DNA of 64,000 bases from Megalonaias nervosa (lineage: Eukaryota; Mollusca; Bivalvia; Unionida; Unionidae). A program made the translations under genes and the position numbers. The DNA lies in NCBI GenBank assembly GCA_016617855.1, contig JAECUM010003647.1, positions 62,001 to 126,000 on the forward strand. Reading direction: 5' to 3'. Below the pieces are notes generated by a model. That model had not been told where the DNA came from, did not search any database, and worked only from the letters and a program-made list of their open reading frames with translations. Numbering within the stretch: the first letter of the stretch is position 1; each line of letters opens with the position of its first letter. Of this stretch, positions 36,601 through 51,600 are shown in pieces.

Positions 36601-39600
36601 CCAATATGAGTATTAATAAAAAGATAAAATATTTGGTGTTTTAAAGAAATTCTTTCTTGCCTAGAGAAGATAGCAGACTCATCTCATCAACTACATCAAC
36701 AAAAAAGAAAACTGGACCATTTGTAATGATTGACAGTTGCAACTGAATGATTGATTTGTGAACACTTATTTTATCCATTTATTTAACAATCATTATCTAG
36801 TCCCATTGAATTCAGCAACATGCATCAAAATATCTGACAAGCTGACTTTAGAGATTTGTATCCATTGTTTTCCAAACATTACATATGTACCAGTCTGCTG
36901 TAATTATATCATAAACAATGGATCATAAACACTGCTTGTGAGTGTTACATTTTCAGTACATCATACTTTGAATAAAATCCTCCTGGTGGTTAATCATTAA
37001 AGATGAGTGCCTTTATTTCCAAACACACTTATCAAAGAAATCTCATGAGTTATATTATTAACAGTTAACACCATAATATCGGAGACATGCATGAAAATAA
37101 ATTTGTTAAGTCATTTGTTTAGAGTTAGCAAGCTTACAAACTGCCCAAGGCTAGGTGAGGATCTGGAAGGTGGCAAATTCCAGATGTCTACCAATATTGT
37201 GATTAAAATGAAACTGACAAGTTTGAATATTTTTCCCCTATTTGTCAAAACTTGTTTTAAATAGTAAATATTCATATTATCACATCTGCAAGAGAAAATG
37301 CAAGACTGACTTTAATGCTAAATACAAGACGGAAATAACAGACCAAGAAAACTGACCAGTTATGTAATAGAAGAATGCAGTACATATAGACACTAAATAA
37401 AGGTGCTGATGTATGTACTATGGCAAAGTCACAGAGTATAACACTTGCAGAACATAAAGCATTACAAACAGAATATGACCTCCCCTTTCTTTTTGTGGGG
37501 GACTTGCCTTGAATTCTTGGATATTCTTTTTGGCCAGTAGAGGACATAAGTGGTATATACATTATAAATTGAGACTCTGAACCATAAGTAGTATACAGCA
37601 TTGAGAGTACTGGACCATAAGTAGTATACAGCATACTGTACTATAAGTAGTATACTGCATTGCAAGTACTGGACCATAAGTGGCATACAGCATTGAGAGT
37701 ACTGAACCATAAGTAGTATACAGCATTGAGACTTCTGTACGATAAGTAGTATACAGCATTGCAAGTACTGTACCGATAAGTAGTATACAGCATTGAGAGT
37801 ACTAGACCATAAGTAGTATATGGCATTGCAAGTTCTGGACCATAAGTAGCACACAGCATTGAGAGTACTGGACCATAAGTAGCATACAGCATTTTAGAGT
37901 ACTGTACAATAAGTAGCATACGGTATTGACACTATTTTACCATAAGTAGCATATAGCATTGAGAGTACTGTACCATAAGTAGCGTAGAGCATTGATAGTA
38001 CTGTACCATAAGTAGTATACAGCATTGAGAGTACTGGACCATAAGCAGCATATGGCATTGAGAGTACTAGACCATAAGTAGTATATGACATTGCAAGTTC
38101 TGGACCATAAGTAGCATACGGCATTGAGAGTACTGTACAATAAGTAGCATACGGAATTGACACTATTGTACCATAAGTAGCATATAGCATTGAGAGTACT
38201 GTACCATAAGTAGCATACAGCATTGATAGTACTGTACCATAAGTTGTATACAGCATTGAGAGTATTGAACTATGATTAGTATACCACATTGAGAGTACTG
38301 GACCATAAATAGCATATGGCATTGACACTACTGTGCCATAAGTAACATACAGCATTGAGAGTACTGTACCATAAGTAGTATACAGCATTGAGAGTACTGG
38401 ATCATAAGTAGTATTCCGCATTGAGAGTAGCATATAGTATACAACATTGGGAGTACTGGACAATAAGTGTATGGCATTGATACTGTACCATAAGTAGTAT
38501 ACAGCATTGAGAGTACTGAACCATAAGTAGTATACAGCATTGAGACTATTGGACCATAAGTAGCATATCGCATTGAGAGTACTGGACCATAAGTAGCATA
38601 CAGCATTGAGAGTACTTGACCATAAGTAGTATACAGCATTGAGACTATTGGACCATAAGTAGTTTATGGCATTGAGATTACTGTACCATAAGTAGCATAT
38701 GGCATTGAGACTACTGGACCATAAGTAGCATATAGCATTGAGAGTACTGTACCATAAGTAGCATACAGCATTGAGAGTACTGAACCATAAGTAGTATACA
38801 GCATTGAGAGTATTGGACCATAAGTAGTATACAGCATTGAGAGTACTGGACCATAAGTAGTATACAGCATTAATAGTACTGGACCATAAGTAGCATACAG
38901 CATTGAGAGTACTGGACCATAAGCAGCATACAGCATTGAGAGTACTAGACCATAAGTAGCATACAGCATTGAGAGTACTAGACCATAAGTAGTATATGGC
39001 ATTGAGACTATTGGTCCATAAGCATTTTACAGCATTGGGACTATTGGACCATTAGTAGCATACGGCTTTTGGACTACTGTACCATAAGTAGCATACAGCA
39101 TTGAGAGTACTGGACCAAGTGATACTTTCAGTAGGAGTCTGTTTACAAGTAAGGGACCTGGTAGATGTGTCATCTCTTTATGAAACTTGGCATGAAATAA
39201 CTGTTGTGTTTTCCAGATATATAAATCCATGTTATATTTATCCATACTACGACCATGTAACAACACAACACAGGGTCAAACTTTTTGTCAAAGATTTTTT
39301 AAGGCATGCTCATAGGTGTTGTATCTGTGGCATTGCAGTCTGCTTGTGAGTAATTTTCTGCACAATTGTGTGATTTTAATTTTTACGGTATTCAGTTTTT
39401 TATATATTATAAATAGAATTTTATATTTATGCCTATATCAAATGAAATTTATTAAATAAGTTTAATAATTTCAATCTTTTAAACCCATGTACCTTCATTT
39501 TCTTTTTTCGCTTCAGGTACCATGATAGACTTGGCATTGAAGTTGGCCCCACATTTGCTTTACTCCGATGTCTACCCATGATAGGACGCAAGTGAGTAGT

Positions 39601-42600
39601 TTGGGGATTGACTTTGATTCAGATGTCCCCCTGATGTATTTTTGTGAAAATTTAATGATACTAAAATATTATGATATGCATTTAATACCATTATTACAGT
39701 TGTAGCAAGGGCATTATAGCAGGGCATTATTATTACAGTTGTGGCAGGGGCATTATTTTTACAGTTGTAGTAGGGGCATTGTTATTAAAATTGTAGCAGG
39801 GGCATTGTTATTACAGTTGTAGCAGGGGCATTATTTTTACAGTTGTAGTAGGGGCATTATTATTACAGTTGTAGTAGGGGCATTATTATTACAGTTGTAG
39901 CAGGGGCATTGTTATTACAGTTGTAGCAGGGGCATTATTATTACAGTTGTAGCAAGGGCATTATTGTTACAGCTTTAATAGGGACATTATTGTTACAGTT
40001 GTAGCAGGGACATTATTATTGCAGTTGTAGCAGAAACATTAGTATGGTTGTAGCAGGAGCATTATTATAGTTGTAGCAGGGACATTATTACAGTTGTAGC
40101 AGGGGGGAACTATGATTACAGCTGTAACAGGGACATTATTGTTACAGTTCTAGCAGGGGCATTATTAGTACAGATGTAGCTGGGGCATTATTATAGTAGT
40201 TGTAGCAGGGGCATTATTATTACAGTTGTAGCAGGGGATTGCTACATCTGTAGCAGAGTATTACTATTGGTATAGAATGGTACTATTACAGTAACTGTTG
40301 TAGCAAGGTGATTATTTTTGCAGTTGTATAATGGTCATGTTGATGATCACATGTCAGCAACAGGACAGTTTTTGATGATCATCCTGTCATCTTGACGGAC
40401 CACACCAGTGGCCTTAGTGTTTAGAACATCCTCGGATGTGAAGGTCACAGGTTCAAACCCTAGTCTATTCATACCAAAGACTTATAAAAATGGTACTAGC
40501 ATCCGACTCACTTGGTGATCAGCATTAAGAGGTTAATGTTAGGACTGGTTGGCCTGGTGTCAGGATAATGTGACTGGATGGAACACGATGCTACATGTCT
40601 GCAGCATGATGCCCCTTTGCTAGACATAACTATAAACTACCACACTGCAGATGTTGTAGTGATATGACTAAAACTTTCATACCTACATTAAAAATCTGAA
40701 TCACACACACACTGTCTTCTTGACCATTGGGCCAGTACGGAAGTGAATGAGAGCTTATGATATACCCCAAGTGTTATTGCCTCTGCTATGGTTGTTCTTT
40801 TTGGTTTAAGGCCATTTTTTCAGCACATGGTGGCCAGTATAGCTGGTGTTAGAAGAACCTAGAAAAACCCTGGTAAGAACCACTGACCTGCAGAAATTTA
40901 CTGGCATGCTTTCACACTTACCCACATTTGCCAAGCCTGAGACCTGAACCCATGTGAAAAGAGGTGACCATTGGGACAGTACAGAAGCGAATGAGAGTTT
41001 ACGACATACCCTTAGTGTTACTGCCTCGGCTGTGGTTGATGTTTTCGGTTTAAGGCCATTTTTCAACGCATTGTGGCCAGTATTGCTGGTGGTAGAAGAA
41101 CCCAGGAGAACCCTGGTAAGAACCACTGACCCATGGAAGCTACTGGAATGCTTTTACACTTCCCCACATTGGCCGGTACCAGTGGTTTTACAGAAAATAT
41201 GTATGCACTTACATACAAGGCATAACAATAAATAAAAACTAATTAAGTGCAATTCAGATGGTTGTGAGTTCAGTCAATTAATTAAATCTCTTAGTTGTCC
41301 TAATATAATTATGCACAGCTAGAAATATTTGTGTGTTGTTTTCTGCAGTTAAATAGGGTTGCCAAATAATATTGTTTCAATCGTAAGAGCGAAAGGGAGT
41401 GTGTATCGGATTCGATCTCAAAGAATTGAATATTTGGAATGATCTATAAAAAAGTGTTTTGCATTATCAATTTCACCACAGGAGCAATACTTATTATTAG
41501 GTACATGATTTGTATATAAATCATAATTTAAATTGCATTTTGTTCTTTGCCTAGCATGCATGATCTGTGACATTCTGTCACCAGCATAGTAGGAATATGG
41601 AGTGGTTTCTTTATTCTTTTGATATTTTGGATCCATATTCCACACACTCTTGCCTCTGCTGTGGTAAAGTAAACAGTTTTAAGTTTGGGTATTTATGGTT
41701 CATATTCTGTACACTGTACTACTGTTATGCACTATGGACATGTATCTATTCGTGACAAGGATAGAAAACTTCCTTGCCCAGCAGCCTCTGACTTGTTTTG
41801 AAAATCTTGCTGGACATATAAAATTACTTGCTGAAAATTTAATTATTTAATGTTTAGGAAATTCAAAAATTTTATGTTCAGTTTCATGAAAATTGGGCAG
41901 GTTAAACAATTTAATCTTTGCTGTGGGCATGCTGTATGATTACCCAGAAAGTAGATCTTGTGACTTTTCAAACCTTAGTTGCTCCATTAACCATGATTGG
42001 ATTTTGTGCTGACGTCCATGTCTCCCATACTTTTTCGTTACAACTTCAATGAAGTCTGTGTTTATTTTCAATCAGCTTCTTAATTTTTTTTTTACCCCTT
42101 ATTAGAGGAGATGTGACAGCATTATGATGACAGAAATGTCCACAGTAATTTACAAAAGATGAAAGGTTTTGTCCAAAGTCTTTTTTTTTTTACTTGAGTG
42201 ACAGCTTTTCATCTAGACTATAGTCTTGTTTGTGCAACCTCCAACACAACATTCTTGTATGACTAGGATATTCCTATATGAAAGGAGAAAATGATATTTT
42301 GGCTGTGTTCATAATATGAAAGTATTTACTGAAATTTTTACACAGCTGTTTTAATGATTATTGAAAGTTTCATTCCAATTTTCAGAACATTTTACAAGAA
42401 GACTTTACTTTGATATTTTCATGATATTGTGTCTTTCCAGATATATGTGTAGTCCTCATGGAAAAATTACCCTCGAGAAACAGTTTGGAAATATTGAGGT
42501 ACCATTCCTTCTCCAAACAACAGTTAAGGTAATGTTGATATGTACTTGTCTAGTTGCATCTGTTGTGTTAAAATGTCATCTTCCTACTGGGGTACTGGTC

Positions 42601-45600
42601 AGATGAGACTGATCTCCCCTGGATAAAAGAATAGGGATTGATGACTTTTCATCATTTGACTGACTCCTTAAAGTTTACACACCCCTGGGAAGTATACTGC
42701 ATCAATTTTTCTAAATTTTTTCCTCATCATAGATGAATATTGTTCACTCGAATTGTCTACTCCATCGCATGACGAACTAATAGGCACATCTTAATTGCCT
42801 GCCTGATGGTCTGTAATACTTTGCTAATGACCTTCCAACCCAGATGATTTGTTATGGACTTATGGAATAATAGCAAATTTTACGAAAATATGATTCATTG
42901 TGATTAAATGTAGATACTTGGTTGTCTACGTTTCATCTGGATCAGGTTTTTATATTAGATTCAGTAGAGTTCATAGGAGAAGCAGTCTAGCTTTACAGTA
43001 GGACCTCAGATGCTTTAAACTGTCCATAATTTTAATGCAGAAAGCCTGTATTATTGAGTGTACTTATTTTGAATTTTCTAGAAATGATATCCAATGAATG
43101 AAAACATGTTGAGGGTGCAAGAAAGACAATATACCTCTTACAAAGTTTAAACGGTCAGCACATAATTATATAAAGGAATATTCAGATTCTTGGGGGAAAA
43201 AGAAGGAAAGGCAGCAACTGTGTCTAATGCGAGAGAGATGATAGCTGTTGCCTTGTGAAATTAAAAATAAACTGAGAGATAATGTCAGGTTGGGAGAATA
43301 AGCAAGAAGCCTTAGAGTTTCATGGGTTTTGCAACTGCAGTTTCTGAAACTGGACTGGAGGTATTAAGGCTAAAATGTACTTTATGAACTTTTAGGTCTA
43401 CATAATGTTTGCTTTCATCTCAATAACCTCAGATCATACTTCTGAACTATTTAAATACATGTTTTCCAGGTCAACCATAGCAGTAATGATATTGCATTAT
43501 TTCTTACTGAAATGGGTCTAACATATGGAAAAATATCAGCTGCCTTACTGAGACAGTCTTGATATGGTTGGTAGGTCTGGCACCATCTTAATTACGTACC
43601 TGCCAGATGGTTTATAGTACATACAGCTAAACTCTTAATTGCCTGCCTGATAGTCTATAGTACCTTCATTTAAACTGTCTTAATTGCTTGCCTGCTTGCC
43701 TGATGGTCTATAGTACATGCTGTTAAACTCAGTCCTAATTGCCATCTGCCTGATAGTCTATAGTACATATTGTTAAACACAGTCTTAATTGCCATCTGCC
43801 TGATGGACTATAGTACATACAGTTAAACTCAGTCTTAATTGCCATCTGCCAGATGGTCTATAATATATAGTTAAACTCAGTCTTAATTGCCTGCCTGATA
43901 GTCTATAGTACCTACATTTAAACTGTCTTATCTGCTTGCCTGATGGTCTGGGGTCTATAGTACATGCTGTTAAACTGTCCTAATTGCCATCTGCCTCATA
44001 GTCTATAGTACATACAGTTAAACTCAGTCTTAATTGCCATCTGCCTGATGGACTATAGTACATACAGTTAAACTCAGTCTTAATTTCCATCTGCCTGATG
44101 GTCTATAGTACACACAGTTAAACTCAGTCTTAATTTCCATCTGCCTGATGGTCTATAATACATTACAGTGAAACTCGGTCTTATTGCCTGCCATCTGCCA
44201 GATGGTCTATAGTACATACTGTTAAACTCAGTCCTAATTATCATCTGCCTGATGGTCTACATATTTGTACATACAGTTAACTCAGTTCTTGACCATTTTA
44301 TATGAGAATGAACATTCCTTGTTATAAGATCATTCCTGCATTTTCCTCAGGCATTTATCTTAATTCTTAGGTGATACAGTATTGCTTGTTAAATGCAGGT
44401 TTGCAAGAATCCCACATTTCATTACAAGCTGGCTGAGAATGAATGAATATATGTGCCAAAAGTCCTACAGTTCAGTTAATGCTGGCACAGATTCTGTATC
44501 TATATGGAGGATTTGATTTTTTTTTAATCAAAAGAAAGGAACTGACTTGGAATAAATGGTGTACAAAAGCATGTGTATTTCTTTATCACATAGCATTGTG
44601 AAGTCTTTGAACAGAACAATCAGCCCTTCCACTAATAATTATCTACCGAAATAATGGGCTCATCAGGGCCTTTCAGATGTACATTTTATGATCCTTTTGA
44701 ACATGAAACTATTTAAACTTTTCATCAAAGATATGCTGATAATACACTTCTGCAGGCTGAAAAATGTATAGAAAGCATTTACTTTTCAGTTATGTGCATG
44801 GTATGAATGAAATGGTATACAAGAGGTTTCATTTTTCCATTAGTGAATAGTTTTGACCTTCAGAGATTATGATCTTGAACAGAAGCCCATTCTCACTTTC
44901 AACACTTTATTTTTCAAGTCTGATATTTAAAGATACAAATCCTGCTCTTTATGTTTTGCTTAGAAGCTCATTAAAAGCCCAAGAAATAGGAAATTATTTT
45001 AGACGTTGAGAGTGGATAGTTATCCTAACACTACTTTGGCATAGTCAGGAGGAATGTGCAAAGTTCGAAAAGAATACTGCTGAATTATTTTGATTGAAGA
45101 TACAGTAAAAGATTTTTGCATGTTGAAATGAAATCAAATGATTTAAAAATAACACCCCATTGCAGCAAGCGCCAGTGATAAAAGGAAAAATTGAGGCAAT
45201 GCCAATACAGACGTACCTCTGTGGCCCAACTTGACCAAGGTCATCCCACAATGGTACAGTCTACTGGACCAATACTGACTTGGTATAGTTCCCCAGCTGG
45301 GTCTGTCAGGGACATCCCATTGCTACAGGCAGACCTCAGTACTGGGTACTGTGTTTGTATCTGTGATAACCAATATCTTTCTTTGGCACTGGACACCAGC
45401 TGGCAACAGACCATGCTTACTCTAGTGCTAGCACATCCTCAACCTATGCCTTTGAGTACCAGGACTGAGTATGAGGATCTATTTCCCAATATACTCAGTC
45501 CAGGGTGACATAACAAGAGCATCCCATCATGACTGAGCCAATACCATCATGGTACAGCAACCCATCTAGACCAGTCTTGGACATTCTGTTACAGACTTGG

Positions 45601-48600
45601 GTACTAACTGCTGTGATCATATCCATGATAGTTGGTACCAGACTTGGGCTTCAAAAGTCAGACATGTCCAAACTCTAGCTCTGAGGCAGCTTCAGCCTGT
45701 CCATCTTGCACCTGTGATCTGTTGGCTCAGTACAACCAATCCCAGACTCAAAACACAGAAAGCATCTGGCATCTGATCATGCCAGGTGCAGTCCCAGCTC
45801 TCTCACAGATATTCAACACAACTGAAACTGAATTGCTGATCGATTCTTCTGCACTTGATAGTACTGGACCCATGGAAGTATTACAGAGTGGCACCAGATA
45901 GGTCCATTGCCAGTCCCAGCTTCATCTTCTGCCGATGTCAGCTACATGACCCACCACCACCACCATTTCTGGACACCCAGTATCCATCTTGAACCTTTAG
46001 TGACACTCAGAGTGAATGTCTGGAGGTCACTGTACTCCAGCTTGGCCAGACACCCACCTTCAGTCACTGTCCCTAACAACCCTCTTTCCCAGCTTAGTCA
46101 TTATTTTCCATGCCACCGCAATCTTGCAATTTGTAAGACACTAGTTCATTAGCACCATCTTCCTTTCGTAAACCCAGCCTGCCATGCTTTGATCAAAGTA
46201 GTATTCCTGCCTCTGCTTCCTTCTGCTCTGTCAATTGCCTTTTACAAATTCCCACATTCATAGAGCTATAAAAATAGACCAGCCTTCTTCAGAACAGCTT
46301 TGACAGTCTCATCAAATTGCTGACATCTAAACATCTTTTTGCTTCAGTAACTCTCATCAAATTTGAACCTTGTTTGCTACAGTACATACATGCCAGTCTT
46401 TTACAGCAGAGTCCCAGCTATTGATTAAGACATCACAGACTTCGGAATGTTGAAACCTTTCTCTTTTTGCATGTACTGGAAACTATTTTTGACACTCATT
46501 CGGTTCCATGCTCAGCACTGTAACAATACTTCCAAAAGTGAACAGAAGCTAGACCCCATCATTGTGTATCCTGCCACAGACAAGTCAGGAGTCAGCCTCA
46601 CTTATGGCTTGTATACTCATAGGAACAGTTCAGCACTCTCTAATTCCATAAATTCATCTGCTTATCTGGCTCTCAAAACAACATCACTAGGAAATCTTCA
46701 GGTCACATCCTTTATCATCAAACCTCTTATTCTATGGCCAGAAATAGGTCAGAAAACATGCAGACAGTGAAATTAAACCAAATGATCTAGTACATAATAT
46801 GGGGTGAGTGTGTCTGGTTTTAAACCAGCAACCTTCTTATGGGAAACCATTGATGCTGTTCTTCTTGTACTTTAGTGAACCGAGTCTTCAACACTTAAAA
46901 AAAACAAACAATGGGATTGATCCAACTATAATTATCTGTGTCTTGCAGAATTGAGCACTTTCCACACATAAAGACATGTTGAGTTCCTTCACAGCACAAC
47001 CCCACACTGATCTTACTCCAGGCTTTTTCGGGTAGGAACTCTCTCAGCCACACCTGATTTTAGTATGGATAATCCAAAATCAGTCCCCAACACCATTTAG
47101 GAGAGAGACCTTGCAGACCAAAACCAAAGGTGCACATCCCTTTACAAGACATGAAATCCCATGTTTTGTTTATGTTTTTGATTCCTTGTAAACTGGGAGG
47201 GCCCTGGGTGACTGAGTGATATAAGGCACTTGCTTTAGCAGATCACTGACATCTCGTCTCTGTCCATGTAGGTTCAAGTCTCAGCTCAACCAATATGGGT
47301 ATGTGTATGTGAGACAGTTTACCACTAGCTTCCCATGGGTTGGTGGTTCGTCCTGGAGTTTTCCGAGATTCTTCCTCCAGCAGATACACTGAACGCTATA
47401 CATAGCCTATCATCTGCTGAAAAATGGTGTTAAACTTTCAAAACAACAACTACAAACAACTTGTGAACAAGAGCAAATCCTGCCTCATTTGTCTCGGCTC
47501 TTCATTCATCTAGGCATGGGGTTCAAAACTTGTTTTGTGTTTGCATCCTCCTAATATCACCAACCCCCACTTTGGAGAGTTAAATCATAGCCCATGAGTC
47601 TATTCACTTCATGATGATTCATTAAATCCACAAAACCACACAACTCACTCTCTCTCTCCTATCTCTGTGATGGCCAAAACTTTGCTTACCAGATCCATTG
47701 ATCAGTGTTTCAGACTATATGAGGTTTTATCTCAGCAAATGGAAGGATCTCCTCCAATTCACAGCGGGTATCTCGTTTGAAAACAATGACTAAAAATCAC
47801 AATCTGTCCAGAAGCCAGCATTACTGGTTACTGGGCCCAAATCCTGCTGTCCTTTCAAATGAGTAGGGTTTGGCACCGTTAACCAAATTCCCAGACTCAT
47901 CCTTCCCATTTTTGGTGTTTCAGTGATAGTCTTTTCTGACAAACCCACATTCAAGTCCACCACACGCTGTGCAGACTCGAGTTTCTAGTGAACCCATAGT
48001 GAATAGAATCAATGTTTTCACTGTATGGTCATGGTCATAAGTCACATCTGTACTGACTGGGGTCAACAGTTGTGGATGTCTTTGCAACAGGGTGGAGCTC
48101 CAAGTTTCCAACCCTCATCTTGCCAGTCACAGACCTGAAAGCCTGAGCATCAAATCATTTTCTTCCTTTCCCCAAATTGAAATAATTTCAATAAACAAGT
48201 CCTTCCTCTTACCCCTCCAAGTCTCAAGAGTCTTGCAGAAGTCAAGGGAATCTGTGCACTGGAGATTCTCAGGTCAGTCATGCCATCTCCTTGCCAGTTA
48301 AAACAGACACGCATGCTGTTTCTGTATCAAGCCCAAAGCCTCTGAATCTGCATGCCTAGTCCATGTCAAACAGGTCCTATGAAAGAAACATTTGTCTGAT
48401 AAATTGGTGGACAGAATTGCTTTAAATCCATCATGTTAAAAGCTATTTGATAGGAAATGGAGAGTGAGTCCCAGATGAAGAAACATAGACACACTTCTCC
48501 TTTAAAAGCCTCAATACTGCAGTTAGTTAAATTTCTCCTGGAACTTTTTGAAAAGTTAACTAGGGTCATCAGTAAGGGCTGCTGTTCTGTGTTTTCAGAC

Positions 48601-51600
48601 ACATTTTATGTGGAAAGGATGATGCAGGACAGAACAAAAACCTCCAATTTCTTTGCTAATTTTGCAGTCTCTCAAACTAAGGTCTTAGGTTTTTGCCCAG
48701 AATGGAATCTGCCTGTGGGTTCTGTCGTAATTGAACAAAGCATCTTTGGGACTACCCTTTGTAGTCTCTCTTACACTCACCTTTTGTATAAGACATGCTT
48801 CCTAGCCAGTCTAGCAGTTGCAGGCAGAATTGGTAGACCTGAACTATTAACACTTGTACCATGATGGTTTGGCTTCTTTCATTGCTAACAACAGGCTCCC
48901 GCTTATGAAAATAAACAGTTTGTTTTCAAAACGGCTGTCTTCTTTGGACCTTTTTTCTAGTGCAGATAAAAATCTGAGAGCAGTAGAGTGCTACCTTAAA
49001 TGAATTGAACTGATCAGAAGAGGGAGCTTGTTTTTACTTCTCAGATTATTATAGGACGATATTTCTGCTGAGGGTCTGTTCTGGATCGTTTGGATTATCT
49101 ACTCAGCCTACAAGAAAATAACTCCTATTCTTAATGTAGCATTAAGACACAGCTGTTCCTAGACTGACATTACTCAGGCTATGGAAGGGAGGTCAGAGGT
49201 GACATTCTTCAGTCTGTACCAGACACCTTTCATCCCAAAAGGCTCAGTTCCCCTGGTGGGACTTGTATCAAAATCCTAACAGTATTCATTCCCCGGCTGA
49301 TGTGGATTACTCTACTTGTTTATTTAAGGGAGCAAAATGTTTCTCTAAACTGCATCAACATACTGACCTTGCACTAACACTAGCCCATATCTCACACGCT
49401 ACTCAAAGCTGCTGCACATATACTAAGAGACTAGAGCCAGAGACAACTGTGATAAGGGGATGTAATTTCCTCTTCCTCTTACCAGTTCTTTATCCTTATT
49501 ATGGCAACATATTTAAAGATGAAACATCTTTAGAATAAAATATATTTATTTGATAATATTCATCCAATCATGATATGTATACATCCTCTCAAGACCTCAC
49601 CACAGTTTTCTCCCTGGAAGAGCCTACACATCTGCTTGAGGGGGCAGGGGCCAGTTTTTATGTACAAATTTAATGCTGCAATCAGCGACCTAGTATAATA
49701 AATCATAAAAATTCAAATACACAAGTGAGGTCAAAAAGGTCCATATTTTTGGATACCTATATTAAAACAAAGCATAAGAATATTATCCACTTGACCAGAG
49801 AAGTCAATGGCAGTTCATAGCAGAAGAAGTTTATGCACCCCAACCTCAAATTTATACCTGCAGTTTTCATGTCCGAAGGTCACTTTTGACACCATGTGAT
49901 GCTCACAGTGCAAACACAAGTCCTTTTCCAAGATGACAGTTCTGCAAAACAGTGTGTACTAAACAGGCTGATGCAATTGAAAATAGTTGTCATCCAAGCC
50001 ATTTGTGAGATATTCTACTTGCCCCAAATGCATGTGTTTACTGCTATGGGAGGCTAGCTCTTCTTCCTATCCAACTATTGATATTTCACTATCAACATAC
50101 TGCAGAGTAACTATGGAAGGTGTACATGCCTGACATCAATTTTAAGAACAACACAAGCCCGAAACACCTAGTTCACAAATATATCCATATCTTTAATTCA
50201 TAAACAATAGCTGAAAAAGTCATGCCATAGTCTTAAATTAAGAAATTTGCCAGGGGCCAATTTATGAAACTGTACCCTGCCACCTGAAGTAGTAACTGAT
50301 ATTTGAATGGATTTGGCATCAGTCTGTCCATCCAAGGGGAGACCAGTCTATTCGAGAATAAAGAATTTATTTTATTCTTCAGGATATTGCTGTTCATGAT
50401 CCAGATTTTTACCAGTACAAAACATTACAAGAATATTTACCAGAGAAAACTCCTGTCATCATGTTGGGCTGGCCACACTATGGCTGTCAAGGAGAGGTCA
50501 GTAACATTTTCTCATGGGGGAGGTAACTTAACTTGTGGTATCAAAAATCTGTGCTCTTGAGAGTTTTGTTATTGATGTCATATAATACATGTAGCCTCTT
50601 TATCCAAATTACATATTTTCATAAGGATTGTATGGTAGGGGATGGATGAGGCATCTTTAGAGTCTGTTACAAGCAAGTTACCAAATCTGGATTTTGTTTG
50701 CATTTCATTTGCACATGTTTGGTTTAATTCTGCATTCCATTCACATTTGCATTTCAGCTATCATCTGATAATTTTTTTGGTCTGGAGTGTCAGAAATGTA
50801 TTCTGATTTGTGTTTATATCAATTCCATTCATCATTTTCATTCATTTGCAGTGCTTTTGCAGAAAGTTTATATTTCAGTTTTTCATAGTATTAGATGGAA
50901 AGAACTGTTGCTTTTGTATCTTGTCTTCTTAACAAGAACATGCAACAGAAAATGCCTAAAATTCAAAAGACTCTTTTGAAATTACACGAAATAAAGATGT
51001 TAAACAATTATAGTTATAGAATATTTGTCAGCATTTTTTTTCTTTTGTTTCATTCAAATAAAATAGTTACAGACACAGTCACTGTTAGTGTTCTCATCAT
51101 ATCTGTGGCATTTGTTTGAACTGTTTCACATCTTGTAAATAGTGAAAAATTGTAAGTGTAAAGAATGAAAAAACTGTTCCCATATTATCATGCATGTGCA
51201 TGTTTGTCACTATGAAAAGGGATAGGTACTAAAAAGCCTCTCTTTGACCCAAAAATTCAAGATTTTTTTAAACAAGTAGTTGATGATAGAATACCAGGCA
51301 ATTTGAATAACTTAAAATTACAGTTGATTTTTAAAAAATTATATAGATGTAATTTCTCCTCCTAAAAGCAGTACTGGATAAAAGTCAAATACCTTTTTAA
51401 GAAAGAGGGAGGGGCATCTTTTTGTCTATGTATTGTAAGTTTCATCAGGACTTGATCAGCAGTCAAACTTGACCCTTACAGTATCTACCCTTTTAGCGGC
51501 AACCAGAAATAGAGTTCAGATCCATTCATGATATGTATTTCCACCTTATTTTATATTTTTCATTCATTGTTCTGCATTCAGTATTTTGCATTTACATTTT

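Larger units (their letters stand above)
45180..49540 (+). mobile_element. Decayed DIRS-like (tyrosine recombinase) retroelement
   Basis: A block of higher GC than its surroundings, carrying many fragmentary + strand frames. The clearest parts are a segment at about 48060-48160 reading VVDVFATGWSSKFPTLILPV, like the D-L-F-A-x-x-x-N-x-x-x-P-x-(F/Y) region after the RNase H domain of DIRS-type elements, and a tyrosine-recombinase core-like frame at 48457-48864. The upstream part (45.2-46.8 kb) would correspond to gag and reverse transcriptase but I cannot align it. A SINE at 47205 is inserted inside, so the relic is older than that SINE. No termini were found. Confidence 0.45.

Noticed and set aside
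37894..38463. 189-codon - strand frame with repeated LSMLYTTYGPV
   Set aside because: It is the translation of a 33-bp stop-free tandem repeat; sister frames on the same array behave the same way. No start context or unique sequence supports a gene.
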